DNA of 35,117 nucleotides from Aquibium carbonis (GCF_003970795.1 NZ_RWKW01000047.1:1-35117); one strand, 5' to 3'; counted from the first letter of the stretch, positions 7,650-16,639 are shown. Notes: generated by a model not told the origin, from the sequence alone. Program-made: numbers and translations.

Positions 7650-8387
7650 TCAGTTGAAGGAGCGGACGAGACTGCCCACGAGCAGGTTCCAGCCGTCGAT
7701 CAGAACGAAGAACAGGATCTTGAACGGGAGCGAGATCACGGTCGGCGGCAGCATCATCATGCCCATGGCCATGGTCACCGTGGCGACCACGAGGTCGATG
7801 ACGAGAAAGGGCAGGACGATCAGGAAGCCGATCTCGAAGCCGCGGCGGATCTCGGAAATCATGAAGGCCGGCACCAGGATGCGCAGGTCCACCTTGTCGC
7901 CGGTGACGACGGTCTGGCCCCGTTCGCGCGCAAGGTCGGCGAAGAGGGCGAAATCCTGCTCGCGGACGTTGTTCAGCATGAAGGTGCGGAACGGATCGCT
8001 GATGCGGTCGAGCGCCTCCTCCTCGGTGATCTCGTTGGCGACCAGCGGCCTGACGCCGTTGTTCCACGCCTGGTCGAACGTCGGCGCCATCACGTAGAAG
8101 GTCATGAACAAGGCAAGGCTGATCAGGATCAGGTTGGCCGGCGTCGTCTGGAGGCCGATGCCGGCGCGCAGGATCGAGAAGGCGATGATGAAGCGGGTGA
8201 AGCTCGTCACCATGATCAGCAGGCCCGGCGCGATCGACAGCACGGTCAGCAGGCCGACGAGCTGGATGACGTAGCCGATCGTCTCGCCGGTGAGCTGCTC
8301 GCCGATCGGGCCGAGGCCGAGCTGCTGGGCCCTGGCCGCAACCGCGGTTCCCAGCAGGAAAAGGAAGCTGAGCGCGGCGCGTCTCAT
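7650..8387 (-). CDS. fliP: FliP, flagellar export gate protein
   Basis: This 245-residue inner-membrane subunit of the flagellar type III export gate starts with a cleavable signal sequence (MRRAALSFLFLLGTAVAARA), as FliP characteristically does. Hydrophobic segments follow at about residues 40-62, 83-105 and two near the C-terminus. Family motifs are clear: TSFTRFIIAFSILRAGIGLQ with the conserved TPAN after it, and DPFRTFML in the periplasmic part. FliP is the last gene of the long leftward operon, and its ATG overlaps the fliL stop by four bases. FliQ and FliR, its partners in the gate, are not in the window. Confidence 0.97.
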   Translation of the reverse strand: MRRAALSFLFLLGTAVAARAQQLGLGPIGEQLTGETIGYVIQLVGLLTVLSIAPGLLIMVTSFTRFIIAFSILRAGIGLQTTPANLILISLALFMTFYVMAPTFDQAWNNGVRPLVANEITEEEALDRISDPFRTFMLNNVREQDFALFADLARERGQTVVTGDKVDLRILVPAFMISEIRRGFEIGFLIVLPFLVIDLVVATVTMAMGMMMLPPTVISLPFKILFFVLIDGWNLLVGSLVRSFN

Positions 8388-8953
8388 TCGAACAGCAGCG
8401 TCCTGATCATGAGCTGCGTGGCGAGACCGTCGCTGCGGATGCGCGCCCGTTCCTCGAGGTCGGTCTTGAGGTGGCGAAAGCCGCTGGCGCCCTGGACCTG
8501 CTGCAGGGTGACTGTCCGCATGTAGGCGAGGATGTCCTCATGGATCGAACGCACCAGCTGCGGGGGCGGGGGCGCGGTGAAGACGATCGCCAGTTCCATG
8601 CGCACCCAGATGTCGCGCGGCGCGGCGAGATTGGTGGTGACCGGCTCCAGCGGCACGAGGCGGGGGATCAGCAGGATGTTGCCGTTCTCGTCCCTTGCGA
8701 CGCCGTCCTGTCCGCCATTGGAGCCCGAAGCGCTGGCGCGCGCCGCTTCCTCGGCCTCCACCGAACCGGGCAGCGGATCGACCTGGATCTTCATCGTCTC
8801 GGTGAGGTCGTTGCCACTCTGGTCGGAGTGAAGCGTGAGGCCCGAAAACCAGCCGCCGCCCGCTGCGGCGACGGTCAGCACGAGCAGCACCACGGCCTGA
8901 ACGACCGTCGACGGCCCCTTCTTCTGCGTGCTGTCCGTTCCGTCGGCGGCCAA
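8384..8953 (-). CDS. fliL: FliL, stator-associated membrane protein
   Basis: This single-pass inner-membrane protein has 189 residues with the TTG start chosen here. FliL proteins surround the MotA/MotB stator and support torque. The membrane segment is at about residues 17-37 (VVQAVVLLVLTVAAAGGGWF). The periplasmic domain ends with the usual FliL pattern: VRMELAIVF, then a helix, and a final RIRSDGLATQLMIRTLLFE. No ATG fits: the frame upstream belongs to flgH, and AGAGGA overlapping the flgH stop sits nine bases before TTG at 8953. The stop overlaps fliP by four bases. Confidence 0.9.
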   Translation of the reverse strand: MAADGTDSTQKKGPSTVVQAVVLLVLTVAAAGGGWFSGLTLHSDQSGNDLTETMKIQVDPLPGSVEAEEAARASASGSNGGQDGVARDENGNILLIPRLVPLEPVTTNLAAPRDIWVRMELAIVFTAPPPPQLVRSIHEDILAYMRTVTLQQVQGASGFRHLKTDLEERARIRSDGLATQLMIRTLLFE

Positions 8954-8967
8954 TGCGATGGTTCCTC

Positions 8968-9672
8968 TCAGAACGGCGAGACGAGGTCGACGATCTGCTG
9001 ACCGATCGGCGGCTGCTGGACCTCGGTGATCCGGCCGCGCCCGCCGTAGGAGATGCGGGCTTCGGCGATGCGCTCGTAGTTGATCGAGTTCTGCGCGCCG
9101 ATGTCGGCCGGCCGCACGATGCCGGCGATGGTGAGGATGCGCATCTCGTAGTTGACACGCACCTCCTGGGAGCCCCGGATGACGAGGTTGCCGTTCGGCA
9201 GCACGTCGGTGACGACGGCGGCGACCTGGAGGCGGATGTTTTCCGAGCGCGCCGTCGCACCCGAACCGGCGCTGTTGGACTTCGACGACAGGTCGAGGTC
9301 GCTCGATCCGCCCGTGCCGATGCCATCCCATTCGAAGGCGCCGTTCACCCCGAACTTGCGGCTGGTCGTCCGCGACCGGTTGGAATCGTTGTTCAGCGTC
9401 GCCTTGTCGTTGATCGAGATGTTCACGGTCATGATGTCGCCGACCGTCAGGGCGCGGGCGTCCTTGAAGAGCTGGCTCTGCTCGTCGTTCCACAGCGAGA
9501 AGCGCTTGACAGGCCTCGAGGGCGGCTCCGGATAGGCGTGAGCGGTCACGGCGGCGGATTCGAGGCCCGATCCCACCGGCGACAGGGCGGGCGCGCGGCC
9601 GACTTCCCGCAGTTCTCCGGCGCAACCGCCGAGCATCAGGCAGCCGAGTATGATGACGAATGAGCGGTTCAT
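8968..9672 (-). CDS. flgH: FlgH, flagellar L-ring lipoprotein
   Basis: This 234-residue outer-membrane lipoprotein forms the L ring around the rod. The signal peptide ends in a lipobox (LMLGGC), so Cys18 region lipidation is expected. FlgH motifs follow: SLWNDEQSQLFKDARALTVGD, DIMTVNISINDKATLNND and a C-terminal IAGIVRPADIGAQNSINYERIAEARISYGG. The ATG at 9672 overlaps the motE stop by four bases. The partner P-ring protein FlgI is two genes upstream. Confidence 0.96.
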   Translation of the reverse strand: MNRSFVIILGCLMLGGCAGELREVGRAPALSPVGSGLESAAVTAHAYPEPPSRPVKRFSLWNDEQSQLFKDARALTVGDIMTVNISINDKATLNNDSNRSRTTSRKFGVNGAFEWDGIGTGGSSDLDLSSKSNSAGSGATARSENIRLQVAAVVTDVLPNGNLVIRGSQEVRVNYEMRILTIAGIVRPADIGAQNSINYERIAEARISYGGRGRITEVQQPPIGQQIVDLVSPF

Positions 9673-10214
9673 GTCGGATCCTCGGATTTCGCGACGTCGG
9701 CGATGATGCTGGTCAGCCGCGCGGCCGACCGGCTGTCCATCTCGTTCAGGATGATGCCGGCCTGGCGCGAGTTCAGCTTGAGAAGGATGGCCGCGGCCAG
9801 GTTCTCGTCCAGTTGCGACATGCGCTCGGCGGCCGCGTCCGGGCGCATGCGCGAATAGATGCCGACGACGCTGTCTTCGGCGCGGTTGATGACCTCGTTG
9901 CGGCGCGCGAGCCATTCCTCGTATTCGGCCCGCTTCGTCTCCAGCGCGGCGATGCGCTCGTCGATCTCGGCGCGCAGATTGTCGAGTTCGCGGGTCTGCA
10001 CGGCGTAGCGGCGGTCGCGCGCGGCATCGACGATGTTGGCGCAGAATTCGCGGATTTCGTCGGTGACCTGACCGGGCAGGTTCTGCGCGGCGGCCAGCGT
10101 GCCGGTGGCGGCGAGCGTCGCCATGCCGATGCCGGCGGCGGCCGAAGCGCCGAGAAGGAAGGTGGCGGCGGTCCGGGCCAGGCGGGCGGGGGCGGACATG
10201 GTGCGCGCGCTCAC
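9669..10214 (-). CDS. motE: MotE, chaperone for MotC
   Basis: This 181-residue periplasmic protein has an N-terminal hydrophobic signal (about residues 8-42), a long coiled coil (about 75-115: ELDNLRAEIDERIAALETKR) and a C-terminal MgtE-N-like helical domain (MSQLDENLAAAILLKL, then GIILNEMDSRSAARLTSIIA). In S. meliloti MotE stabilises MotC in the periplasm. The flgI-motE-flgH order is as in that species. The start is GTG at 10214, overlapping the flgI stop, or possibly ATG at 10199; the ribosome binding sites do not decide between them. Confidence 0.88.
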   Translation of the reverse strand: MSARTMSAPARLARTAATFLLGASAAAGIGMATLAATGTLAAAQNLPGQVTDEIREFCANIVDAARDRRYAVQTRELDNLRAEIDERIAALETKRAEYEEWLARRNEVINRAEDSVVGIYSRMRPDAAAERMSQLDENLAAAILLKLNSRQAGIILNEMDSRSAARLTSIIADVAKSEDPT

Positions 10215-11431
10215 TGGAACACCAGTTCGGCCTGCAGCGCGCCGGCCGACTTGATGCCCTGCAGGATGGCGATGATGCCGTCCGGCTTGACGCCGATGCG
10301 GTTCAGCCCTGCCACCAGCGTCTGGAGGTCGGGACCGTCCAGCATCGCGACCTGTCCGCCACTCTGATCCGCCTCGATCACGGTCGAGGGCTCGGTGGCG
10401 GTTTCTCCGCGAGAGAAGGGCGCGGGCTGGACGACCTGCGGCTGCTCGGTGATCCGCACGGTCAACTGACCGTAGCTCACCGCCACCTGCGCGATCTTGA
10501 CATCCTGGCCGATGACGATCGTGCCGGTCCGTTCGTCGACCACCACGCGGGCGGGCGTATCGGTGGCGACAAGCAGGTTCTCGATCTCGGCGACGAAGCG
10601 CGCGGCACTGACGCTGGCCGGCCGCTTCACAAGGATGGTGCGCGAATCCTGCTCGCTCGCGGTCCTGTTGCCGAAACGGCTCGCCGTGTAGTCGTTGATG
10701 ATGTCGGTGACGCGGATGGCGGTCGAGAAATCGGGATTGCGGAGCTGAAGTGTCAGCACCTCGTCGTCGTTGAAGCGTGCCTCGATCTGGCGTTCGACGA
10801 TGGCGCCGTTGGGGATGCGGCCAGCGGTCGGCACGCCCTTGGTCAGCGTTTCGGCCTGCCCCTGCGCACTGAAGCCGGAAATGAAGACGGGGCCCTGGGC
10901 GACGGCGTAGATGTCGCCGTCGGGCGCACGCAGCGGCGTCATGACGAGCGTGCCGCCCTGCAAGGAGGTTGCGTCGCCGAGGGAGGACACGCTGACGTCG
11001 ATGCGCGCGCCCGACTGGACGAAGGCCGGAAGCGTCGCCGTGACGATGACGGCCGCCACGTTGCGGGCCCGCGCCTGCCCGCCTTCCATGGCGATGCCGA
11101 GGTTCTGCAGCATGGCGCGGATCGACTGTTCGGTGAACGGCGAGTTGCGCAGCCCGTCGCCGCTGCCCTGCAGGCCGATGACCAGGCCGTAGCCGATCAG
11201 CTGGTTGTCGCGCGCCGTCTGGATCGTGGCGATGTCCTTGATGCGCGAGACCGGTCCGACGACCGTCGGCAATGACGAAGGCCCGGCGGCGATCTCGATG
11301 CGGTAGTTGACGTCCTGACCGATGCCGGCCTGGTTCTGGCCGACGGGGCGTGGCGGAAAATCGGCGGCGATCGCCGGCGCGACCGCGAAGCCTGTCGCGA
11401 CGAGGACGCGCAGGGCCAGGAGGCGCAGCAT
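10211..11431 (-). CDS. flgI: FlgI, flagellar P-ring protein
   Basis: This periplasmic 406-residue protein builds the P ring in the peptidoglycan layer. A signal peptide (MLRLLALRVLVATGFAVAPAIA) is followed by a non-typical Pro/Gln-rich stretch before the family core (SRIKDIATIQTARDNQLIGY, GLVIGLQGSGD). Later motifs include GTIVIGQDVKIAQVAVSYG and a C-terminal LVAGLNRIGVKPDGIIAIL. It is longer than the usual roughly 370 residues because of this N-terminal spacer and a segment near 330-360. The flgA stop and flgI ATG overlap by one base. Confidence 0.97.
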   Translation of the reverse strand: MLRLLALRVLVATGFAVAPAIAADFPPRPVGQNQAGIGQDVNYRIEIAAGPSSLPTVVGPVSRIKDIATIQTARDNQLIGYGLVIGLQGSGDGLRNSPFTEQSIRAMLQNLGIAMEGGQARARNVAAVIVTATLPAFVQSGARIDVSVSSLGDATSLQGGTLVMTPLRAPDGDIYAVAQGPVFISGFSAQGQAETLTKGVPTAGRIPNGAIVERQIEARFNDDEVLTLQLRNPDFSTAIRVTDIINDYTASRFGNRTASEQDSRTILVKRPASVSAARFVAEIENLLVATDTPARVVVDERTGTIVIGQDVKIAQVAVSYGQLTVRITEQPQVVQPAPFSRGETATEPSTVIEADQSGGQVAMLDGPDLQTLVAGLNRIGVKPDGIIAILQGIKSAGALQAELVFQ

Positions 11432-11889
11432 CAGTTGCCCACCCTCACGGTGCCGTTGGCCAGCACGATGCCGCTGAAGACGGTGCCGCTGTCGGCATTG
11501 CGTACGCGGATCATGTCGCCGATGGAGCCGGGCTGAAGGGGGATCGCCATGGTCGTGATGTGGAGCCCGTTGTGGGCGAAGTTGACCTCGACCGGCGAAC
11601 CCGCCTCCACGACATAAGCCTCGCGGACGGAGCTCAACGGGATGAAGCGGCCTGGCAGGAGCGTGCGCTTGGCCACCTTGCCCTCGATGTCCTCGGCCAC
11701 GTAGGCGATCTCGGTGGTCACCCGCGCCGGATTGCGCAGCTGCACTTCCGTCAGCGCCCCCGCGTCGATGGTCTCGCCCGGATAGATGACGCGCTTTGGA
11801 ATGATCGCCGTGTCGGCGGCCGACGCCATGGTGGCCAGCCCGCCCACGAACAGGGCGGCGGCGACGATCATGTGGAGCGCGCGCGTCAT
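11431..11889 (-). CDS. flgA: FlgA, P-ring assembly chaperone
   Basis: This 152-residue periplasmic chaperone assists FlgI polymerisation. It has a signal peptide (residues 1-24, ending ASA) and a SAF-type domain: IIPKRVIYPGETIDAGALTE, VAKRTLLPGRFIPLSSV and a C-terminal IGDMIRVRNADSGTVFSGIV. The short form, lacking the extra N-terminal domain of enteric FlgA, is common in rhizobia. It sits directly before its client gene flgI and six bases after flgG. Confidence 0.94.
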   Translation of the reverse strand: MTRALHMIVAAALFVGGLATMASAADTAIIPKRVIYPGETIDAGALTEVQLRNPARVTTEIAYVAEDIEGKVAKRTLLPGRFIPLSSVREAYVVEAGSPVEVNFAHNGLHITTMAIPLQPGSIGDMIRVRNADSGTVFSGIVLANGTVRVGN

Positions 11890-11895
11890 GAGGCC

Positions 11896-12684
11896 CTACC
11901 GGATGCTTTGCGAGACGACGCCGGCCATTTCGTCGGCGGCCTTGATCACCTTCGAGTTCATCTCGTAGGCGCGTTGAGCGGAGATCAGGTCGGTGATCTC
12001 CTTGACCGGATCGACGTTCGAGCTTTCGAGATATCCCTGTTCGATCGTCGCGTAGCCCGGATCGCCGGGGACGCCGACATTGGCGGCGCCGGAGGCTTCG
12101 GTTTCGCGGAAGAGGTTGTCGCCCAGCGGGGAGAGGCCGGCTTCGTTGGCGAAGGTCGCCAGCGTCAGCTGGCCGAGATCCTGCAAGGCGGCCTGGCCAT
12201 CGACGCGAGCGAAGACCTGGCCGGACTTGTTGACGATGACCTCCACCGTTTCCTGCGGGACGACGATCGCCGGGATCACGTTGAAGCCGTCGATGGTGAC
12301 GAGCTCGCCCTCGGCATTGGTGTTGAAGGCGCCGGAGCGGCTGTAGAGCGTGGCGCCGTCGGCGCCCTCGATCTGGAACCAGCCCGGGCCCGTCAGCGCG
12401 AGGTCGAATCGATTGCCGGTCGCGGCGAGCGCGCCCTGCTGATGGACGTTGCGCACCGCCGAGGTCTTCACGCCGAGGCCGATGCTTGCTCCTTCGGGGA
12501 CGATGCTCTGGTCGGCCCGGTTGGGGACGCCCTGAAGTCGCTCGGTCTGGTAGAGCAGGTCGGAAAACTCCGCCCGCGCCCGCTTGAAGCCGGTGGTGTT
12601 GATGTTGGCGATGTTGTTGGCGATGACTTCCAGGTTGAGCTGCTGGGCGTTCATGCCGGTGGCGGCGATGGCGAGTGCTTTCAT
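11896..12684 (-). CDS. flgG: FlgG, distal rod protein
   Basis: This 262-residue distal rod protein has the N-terminal motif [20 protein letters not shown] followed by DLLYQ, diagnostic of FlgG. A middle motif ([20 protein letters not shown]) follows, and the C-terminus is the paired helix ([20 protein letters not shown]). It is exported by the type III gate without a signal peptide. The ATG at 12684 has GAGGA upstream on the coding strand. It follows fliE by 11 bases. Confidence 0.97.
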   Translation of the reverse strand: MKALAIAATGMNAQQLNLEVIANNIANINTTGFKRARAEFSDLLYQTERLQGVPNRADQSIVPEGASIGLGVKTSAVRNVHQQGALAATGNRFDLALTGPGWFQIEGADGATLYSRSGAFNTNAEGELVTIDGFNVIPAIVVPQETVEVIVNKSGQVFARVDGQAALQDLGQLTLATFANEAGLSPLGDNLFRETEASGAANVGVPGDPGYATIEQGYLESSNVDPVKEITDLISAQRAYEMNSKVIKAADEMAGVVSQSIR

Positions 12685-12695
12685 GGTGCTGGTCC

Positions 12696-13013
12696 TCAGA
12701 TCGCCATACGGCTGACTTCGAGATAGGCGGTGACGATCTTGTCGCGGATCGAAATCGCCGCCTGCAGCGTCTGTTCGGCGCTCATGACGGCGTCGACCAC
12801 GTCGCGTGCCTGGACGTTGCCGCCTTCCAGCGCCGTCATCGAAACCGATTCGGCCTGGCTGAGCGTGTGGATCGTGCGGTTTGCCGCTTCGGCCACCGCG
12901 CTGGAGAAGTCACTGGCGGACACGGACGGCTGCGCAGCCGCGAGGGGGCCGGTCGCGCCGCCGAAACGCTGCGGGCCGGACAGGGCGTCGAGGGCACCGA
13001 GACCGCTGATCAT
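12696..13013 (-). CDS. fliE: FliE, MS-ring/rod junction protein
   Basis: This 105-residue protein links the MS ring to the proximal rod and is one of the first export substrates. The C-terminal half shows FliE features: [20 protein letters not shown], then a [20 protein letters not shown] helix and [12 protein letters not shown] at the end. The start is either ATG at 13013, seven bases after GAGGG, or GTG at 13016; I prefer the ATG. Either overlaps the flgC stop, so the genes are coupled. Confidence 0.94.
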   Translation of the reverse strand: MISGLGALDALSGPQRFGGATGPLAAAQPSVSASDFSSAVAEAANRTIHTLSQAESVSMTALEGGNVQARDVVDAVMSAEQTLQAAISIRDKIVTAYLEVSRMAI

Positions 13014-13435
13014 CACTGTGCCCTCATCAGATCGATGGTCATGGAGATGAGCTCGCGCGCCTGCCGCACCACCTGGAGATTGGCTTCGTAGGAGCGGTTG
13101 GCCTCCGTCATGTCGGCCATCTCGATCAGGACGTTGATGTTGGGCAGCTTGACGAAGCCGTTCTCGTCGGCGGCCTGGTGGGTCGGATCGTACTCGACGG
13201 GAAACGCCGAGGCGTCCCTGTCGACGGCGTTGATCCGGACATAGGTCCCGCCGCTGTCTGGATCGAGGGCGGAAACGAAGGAGACGGTCTTGCGCTGATA
13301 GGGATCGGCGCCGGGGGTGCGGCCGGTCGACTGCGCGTTGGCAAGGTTTTCGGACACGATCCGCAGGCGTTCGGACTGGGCCTTGAGGCCCGAAGCCGCG
13401 ACGCCGACGGAGAGGGCGAGGGGGTCGATCGTCAT
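13013..13435 (-). CDS. flgC: FlgC, proximal rod protein
   Basis: This 140-residue rod protein has an N-terminal [20 protein letters not shown] motif with [16 protein letters not shown] after it, and a C-terminal [20 protein letters not shown] helix, both standard for FlgC. The flgB stop is two bases upstream. The product joins FlgB, FlgF and FlgG in the rod. Confidence 0.96.
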   Translation of the reverse strand: MTIDPLALSVGVAASGLKAQSERLRIVSENLANAQSTGRTPGADPYQRKTVSFVSALDPDSGGTYVRINAVDRDASAFPVEYDPTHQAADENGFVKLPNINVLIEMADMTEANRSYEANLQVVRQARELISMTIDLMRAQ

Positions 13436-13437
13436 CT

Positions 13438-13812
13438 CTACCTCGAAGCCAGCATGACCATGCGATGGAAAGCCTTCACGACCGCGGTGTTCAGTTCCAT
13501 GCCGCGGCGAACCTCGCCGGCCTTGACGAGCTCTTCCTCCACGGACACGGAATTGCCGGACGTCGAGACGACGGGCGACGAATCCTCGTGGATGCCGAAG
13601 TCGCCGCCGGCCGTCCCGAACGAGATGTGGCCAGGCTGGGTCGACGCGACGGTCAGCGACCGGTCGGCCACGAGATCCTTGAACGGCTGCACGTCGACGG
13701 CGCGGTAGCCGGGCGTGTTGATGTTGGCAACGTTGCCGGCCACCGCCGACTGCCGCACGGACAGCCAGCGCGCTTGCTGGGAGGCGAGGTCAAAGAGACT
13801 GACGGGCTGCAT
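13438..13812 (-). CDS. flgB: FlgB, proximal rod protein
   Basis: This 124-residue rod protein begins [20 protein letters not shown] and contains the family motif [20 protein letters not shown] plus a C-terminal helix with [19 protein letters not shown] place the start at ATG 13812 because AGAAGGGG lies seven bases upstream; a second in-frame ATG at 13839 would give nine extra residues with a poor site. The ribosome binding site falls inside a short hairpin (13817-13836). The 79-base gap to the gene upstream is the widest inside this operon. Confidence 0.95.
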   Translation of the reverse strand: MQPVSLFDLASQQARWLSVRQSAVAGNVANINTPGYRAVDVQPFKDLVADRSLTVASTQPGHISFGTAGGDFGIHEDSSPVVSTSGNSVSVEEELVKAGEVRRGMELNTAVVKAFHRMVMLASR

Positions 13813-13816
13813 GAAG

Positions 13817-13836
13817 ATTCCCCTTCTGAAGGGAAT
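13817..13836 (-). promoter_or_regulatory. Hairpin covering the flgB ribosome binding site
   Basis: On the message this 20-base stretch folds into an eight-pair stem (ATTCCCTT with AAGGGGAAT, one U-G pair) closed by a four-base loop CAGA. The AAGGGG that would bind 16S rRNA is in the 3' arm, four bases before the ATG-proximal spacer. Base pairing is plain from the sequence; a control function is inference. Confidence 0.5.
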
Positions 13837-13891
13837 CATAGGGAGCCAGTCTTGCGTGGAACTTGCGCGGGGCCGCAGGCCCGCCTTGCGG

Positions 13892-14506
13892 TCACTCGGC
13901 CAGTTCGACGACCTGGTCGCGGCTGGTCTTGAGGCGCCATTTGCCGTCGACGTTGTCGATCGACAGGACGCGGGAACTGTCCGGCAGGACGGACCCGCGC
14001 TCGACGACGAAGAAGCCGTTGGCGTCGCTGATCATGGCGCGGCCATTGGCGACGTGGACCAGCGTGAAGCGCGGCGGCGTCCCGGGAAAGGGCTGGGTTT
14101 GCGGGCCCGGGTCCGGAGCATCGAATTCGACCGAGCCGACGACGGTGCCGGTCGCCACGTGGTCGAGGGGGAGGGACGCGAGATCCTCTGCGGTCGCCGG
14201 GGACGGACGCCACTGGACGCGGGGCGTGTAGAACGGCCCCGACAGGTCCGATCCCGTCGGGGTCTGCTCGAACCGGACGGTGGCGTAGCCGAACTGGTCC
14301 TGATGCATGAAGACATACCAGGGGAAGGTCGCGGCGGCAGCGGCGAGGCCGACGCCGACGCCGACGAGCACCGCGTCGGTGACGCTGAAGTCCTTCTTCT
14401 GCCAGAAGCGCAGCTGGCGCGGCTCGTGCGCGATGTCCATGCCGGGCAAGGGAGGGATCGGCTGGTCGCGCGAGGCACGGCCGAACCAGGACCGCCAGTC
14501 AGCCAT
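13892..14506 (-). CDS. Unrecognised membrane protein of the flagellar operon
   Basis: I do not recognise a family for this 204-residue protein. The N-terminal 40 residues are cytoplasmic-looking (Trp, Arg, Pro-rich) and end in FWQKKDF. One membrane segment spans about residues 43-67 (VTDAVLVGVGVGLAAAAATF). The remaining 135 residues, probably periplasmic, look like a beta-rich domain ending GKWRLKTSRDQVVELAE. The ATG at 14506 follows AGGAGAAG and lies inside the 3' end of fliI (eight-base overlap), so it is coupled to the export ATPase gene. Position between fliI and flgB suggests a basal-body or export role, but nothing in the sequence names one. Confidence 0.85.
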   Translation of the reverse strand: MADWRSWFGRASRDQPIPPLPGMDIAHEPRQLRFWQKKDFSVTDAVLVGVGVGLAAAAATFPWYVFMHQDQFGYATVRFEQTPTGSDLSGPFYTPRVQWRPSPATAEDLASLPLDHVATGTVVGSVEFDAPDPGPQTQPFPGTPPRFTLVHVANGRAMISDANGFFVVERGSVLPDSSRVLSIDNVDGKWRLKTSRDQVVELAE

Positions 14507-15902
14507 CGGGCTTCTCCTGTTTCTTCAGATGGCGCGCGAGTTCGGCGAAGGGGTCGGCGACCGGACCATCCTGTGGCGACTGCACCAGCGCGTCGTAGAT
14601 CAAGGGCACCTGGCGCACGGCGGCGTCGAGGTCGGGGTCGGCACCCTGCTGATAGCCGCCGAGCAGGCGGATGTCGCGGGTCTCCTCGTAGCGTCCGATC
14701 AGGGCGCGCAGCCGCGTGACGAGCAGGCGTTCGCCGTCGTTCCAGGCCCGATTGGCCAGCCGCGAGACGGAGGCCAGCGGATCGACGGCCGGATAGCGGC
14801 CCTGTTCGGCGATTCCGCGGCTGAGCACGATGTGACCGTCGAGGATGCCGCGCACCGAATCGGCGACCGGATCGTTGTGATCGTCGCCGTCGACCAGCAC
14901 CGAGATGATGGCGGTGATGGAGCCGGCGCCGGTCGCGCCGGGACCGGCGCGTTCCAGGAGCCGCGGCATGTCGGTGAAGACGGAGGCGGGATAGCCGCGC
15001 GCCACCGGTGGTTCGCCGGCGCCGATCGCCACCTCGCGCAACGCATGCGCGAAACGGGTGATGGAATCGATCACCAGCAGGACGCGGTCGCCGCGGTCTC
15101 GGAAGTATTCCGCCACCGACATGGCCGTGCCGGAGGCGCGCTTGCGCATCATCGCGCTTTCGTCGCTGGTGGCGACAACGGCGATGGTCTTCTTCATCGC
15201 CTGTTCGCCGATCGTGTCTTCCAGAAATTCGCGCACCTCGCGGCCGCGCTCTCCCACGAGCGCCACCACGACCGTGTCGAACGCATGGGCGGCGGCCAGC
15301 ATGGCGAGCAGGGTCGACTTGCCGACGCCTGACCCGGCGAAGACGCCCAGGCGCTGGCCGAAGCACAACGGGGTGAAGAGATCGATCACCTTGACGCCGG
15401 TCTGGAACGGCTGGTCGACGCGCTGGCGCTTCAGCGCGTTCGGAATGCCATTCGCGAGGTCTGTGCCGTTGCGGAGCGGCGAACCCTCGTCGACCGGCCG
15501 GCCGAGCGCATCGACGACGCGGCCGCGCCAGCTCGCATCGGGCGACACCTGGAACGGACCGCGCAGGTAGACGGGATCGGCGACGCCTGCGTCCGCCGAC
15601 TGATCGAAGGGGGCCACCAGAATGTCGCGTTCGGTGATCTGGACGACCTCGCCGGTCTTGACGCCTGGTCGTCCGTGGTGCTCCACGACATCGCCGAGCC
15701 GCGCCGCCGCCGAGAGACCGCGCACCCGGTAATGTGTCGGCGACACCTCCGTGATGCGCCCGCCGCGTCGCAGGAGTTCCTTGTCGGTGCCCGCCTCGAG
15801 ATAGATGCGCTCGAGCAGTTCGAGCGAGGCGGATCCGCCGCCCGCCGGCTGCGGCTGGGTCGGATGGCCCGGCGTGGCTGGCGCGTACTCCTCCTCGAGC
15901 AT
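14499..15902 (-). CDS. fliI: FliI, flagellar export ATPase
   Basis: This 467-residue cytoplasmic ATPase powers unfolding and delivery of export substrates. The Walker A motif is AGSGVGKST (189-197), followed by VGERGREVREFLED (216-229) and the Walker B region RVLLVIDSITRF (273-284). An N-terminal beta-barrel domain and a C-terminal helical domain (about 375-467) complete the F1-beta-like fold. The N-terminal 25 residues are Pro/Gly-rich. GAGGG precedes the ATG. FliH, its usual regulator, is not adjacent; the candidate is at 2719-3453. Confidence 0.97.
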   Translation of the reverse strand: MLEEEYAPATPGHPTQPQPAGGGSASLELLERIYLEAGTDKELLRRGGRITEVSPTHYRVRGLSAAARLGDVVEHHGRPGVKTGEVVQITERDILVAPFDQSADAGVADPVYLRGPFQVSPDASWRGRVVDALGRPVDEGSPLRNGTDLANGIPNALKRQRVDQPFQTGVKVIDLFTPLCFGQRLGVFAGSGVGKSTLLAMLAAAHAFDTVVVALVGERGREVREFLEDTIGEQAMKKTIAVVATSDESAMMRKRASGTAMSVAEYFRDRGDRVLLVIDSITRFAHALREVAIGAGEPPVARGYPASVFTDMPRLLERAGPGATGAGSITAIISVLVDGDDHNDPVADSVRGILDGHIVLSRGIAEQGRYPAVDPLASVSRLANRAWNDGERLLVTRLRALIGRYEETRDIRLLGGYQQGADPDLDAAVRQVPLIYDALVQSPQDGPVADPFAELARHLKKQEKPDG

Positions 15903-15909
15903 GCGGCCC

Positions 15910-16629
15910 TCAGCTGCCGAGGGCCTTGACGGCTTCGCCCATCGTCCTGTCGCTGGCCTTGATCAGGGCCGTGGCGTTCTCGAAGGACCTCTGCACCATG
16001 ATGAGCTGCGTCATTTCCAGGACGGGATTGACGTTGGACTGCTCGACGAAGCCCTGCACGACGCCGACATCGATCTGGTCGACGACCGGCTCGGGCGGCG
16101 TGGTCGGGATCAGGCCGGAATTGCCGAAGCGCGTGAAGTTCTCGCCGGGCGTGAAGGCGAACAGGCCGATGGCGGCGATCGGCTGGCCGTTCTGGCGCAG
16201 CATCCCGTCGGCGGAGGCCTCGGGCGGGCCCTCCTGCGGATTGAGCTGGATGGCCGCGCCGCCAGCGTCGAGCACGGCATAGCCCTCCAGCGTGACGAGG
16301 TCTCCGGTCTCGCGCATGGTGAAGCGGCCGTCGCGGGTCATCACGGTCCCGACGGGGGTTTCGATGCCGAACCAGGCCTCGCCGCGCACGGCGAAGTCGA
16401 GCGGGTTGCCGGTCTGCGTGAACCCGCCGGCCTTGCTCGACAGGTAGGTGCTGCCCGGCGAGACGAAGGCGACCTTTCGGTCGCCCAGCGCCGAGACGAC
16501 GTCCTCGAACTTCACCTCGGTCGAGCGGAAGCCGACGGTGTTGGCGTTGGCGACATTGTCGGCGATCGTGTCGAGACGCTTCTGAAGCGCGACCTGGGCG
16601 GAGATGGCGACGTAGAGACCTGACTGCAC
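15910..16629 (-). CDS. flgF: FlgF, proximal rod protein
   Basis: This 239-residue rod protein shows the N-terminal motif RLDTIADNVANANTVGFRST followed by EVKFEDVVSAL, a middle FAVRGEAWFGIETPVGTVMT, and a C-terminal helix (LEMTQLIMVQRSFENATALI). It is shorter than FlgG and lacks the NTTGFKRAR signature, which separates the two. The start is GTG at 16629 with GAGGAG upstream. It is ten bases after the DUF1217 gene and seven before fliI. Confidence 0.93.
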   Translation of the reverse strand: MQSGLYVAISAQVALQKRLDTIADNVANANTVGFRSTEVKFEDVVSALGDRKVAFVSPGSTYLSSKAGGFTQTGNPLDFAVRGEAWFGIETPVGTVMTRDGRFTMRETGDLVTLEGYAVLDAGGAAIQLNPQEGPPEASADGMLRQNGQPIAAIGLFAFTPGENFTRFGNSGLIPTTPPEPVVDQIDVGVVQGFVEQSNVNPVLEMTQLIMVQRSFENATALIKASDRTMGEAVKALGS

Positions 16630-16639
16630 GATCCGCTCC

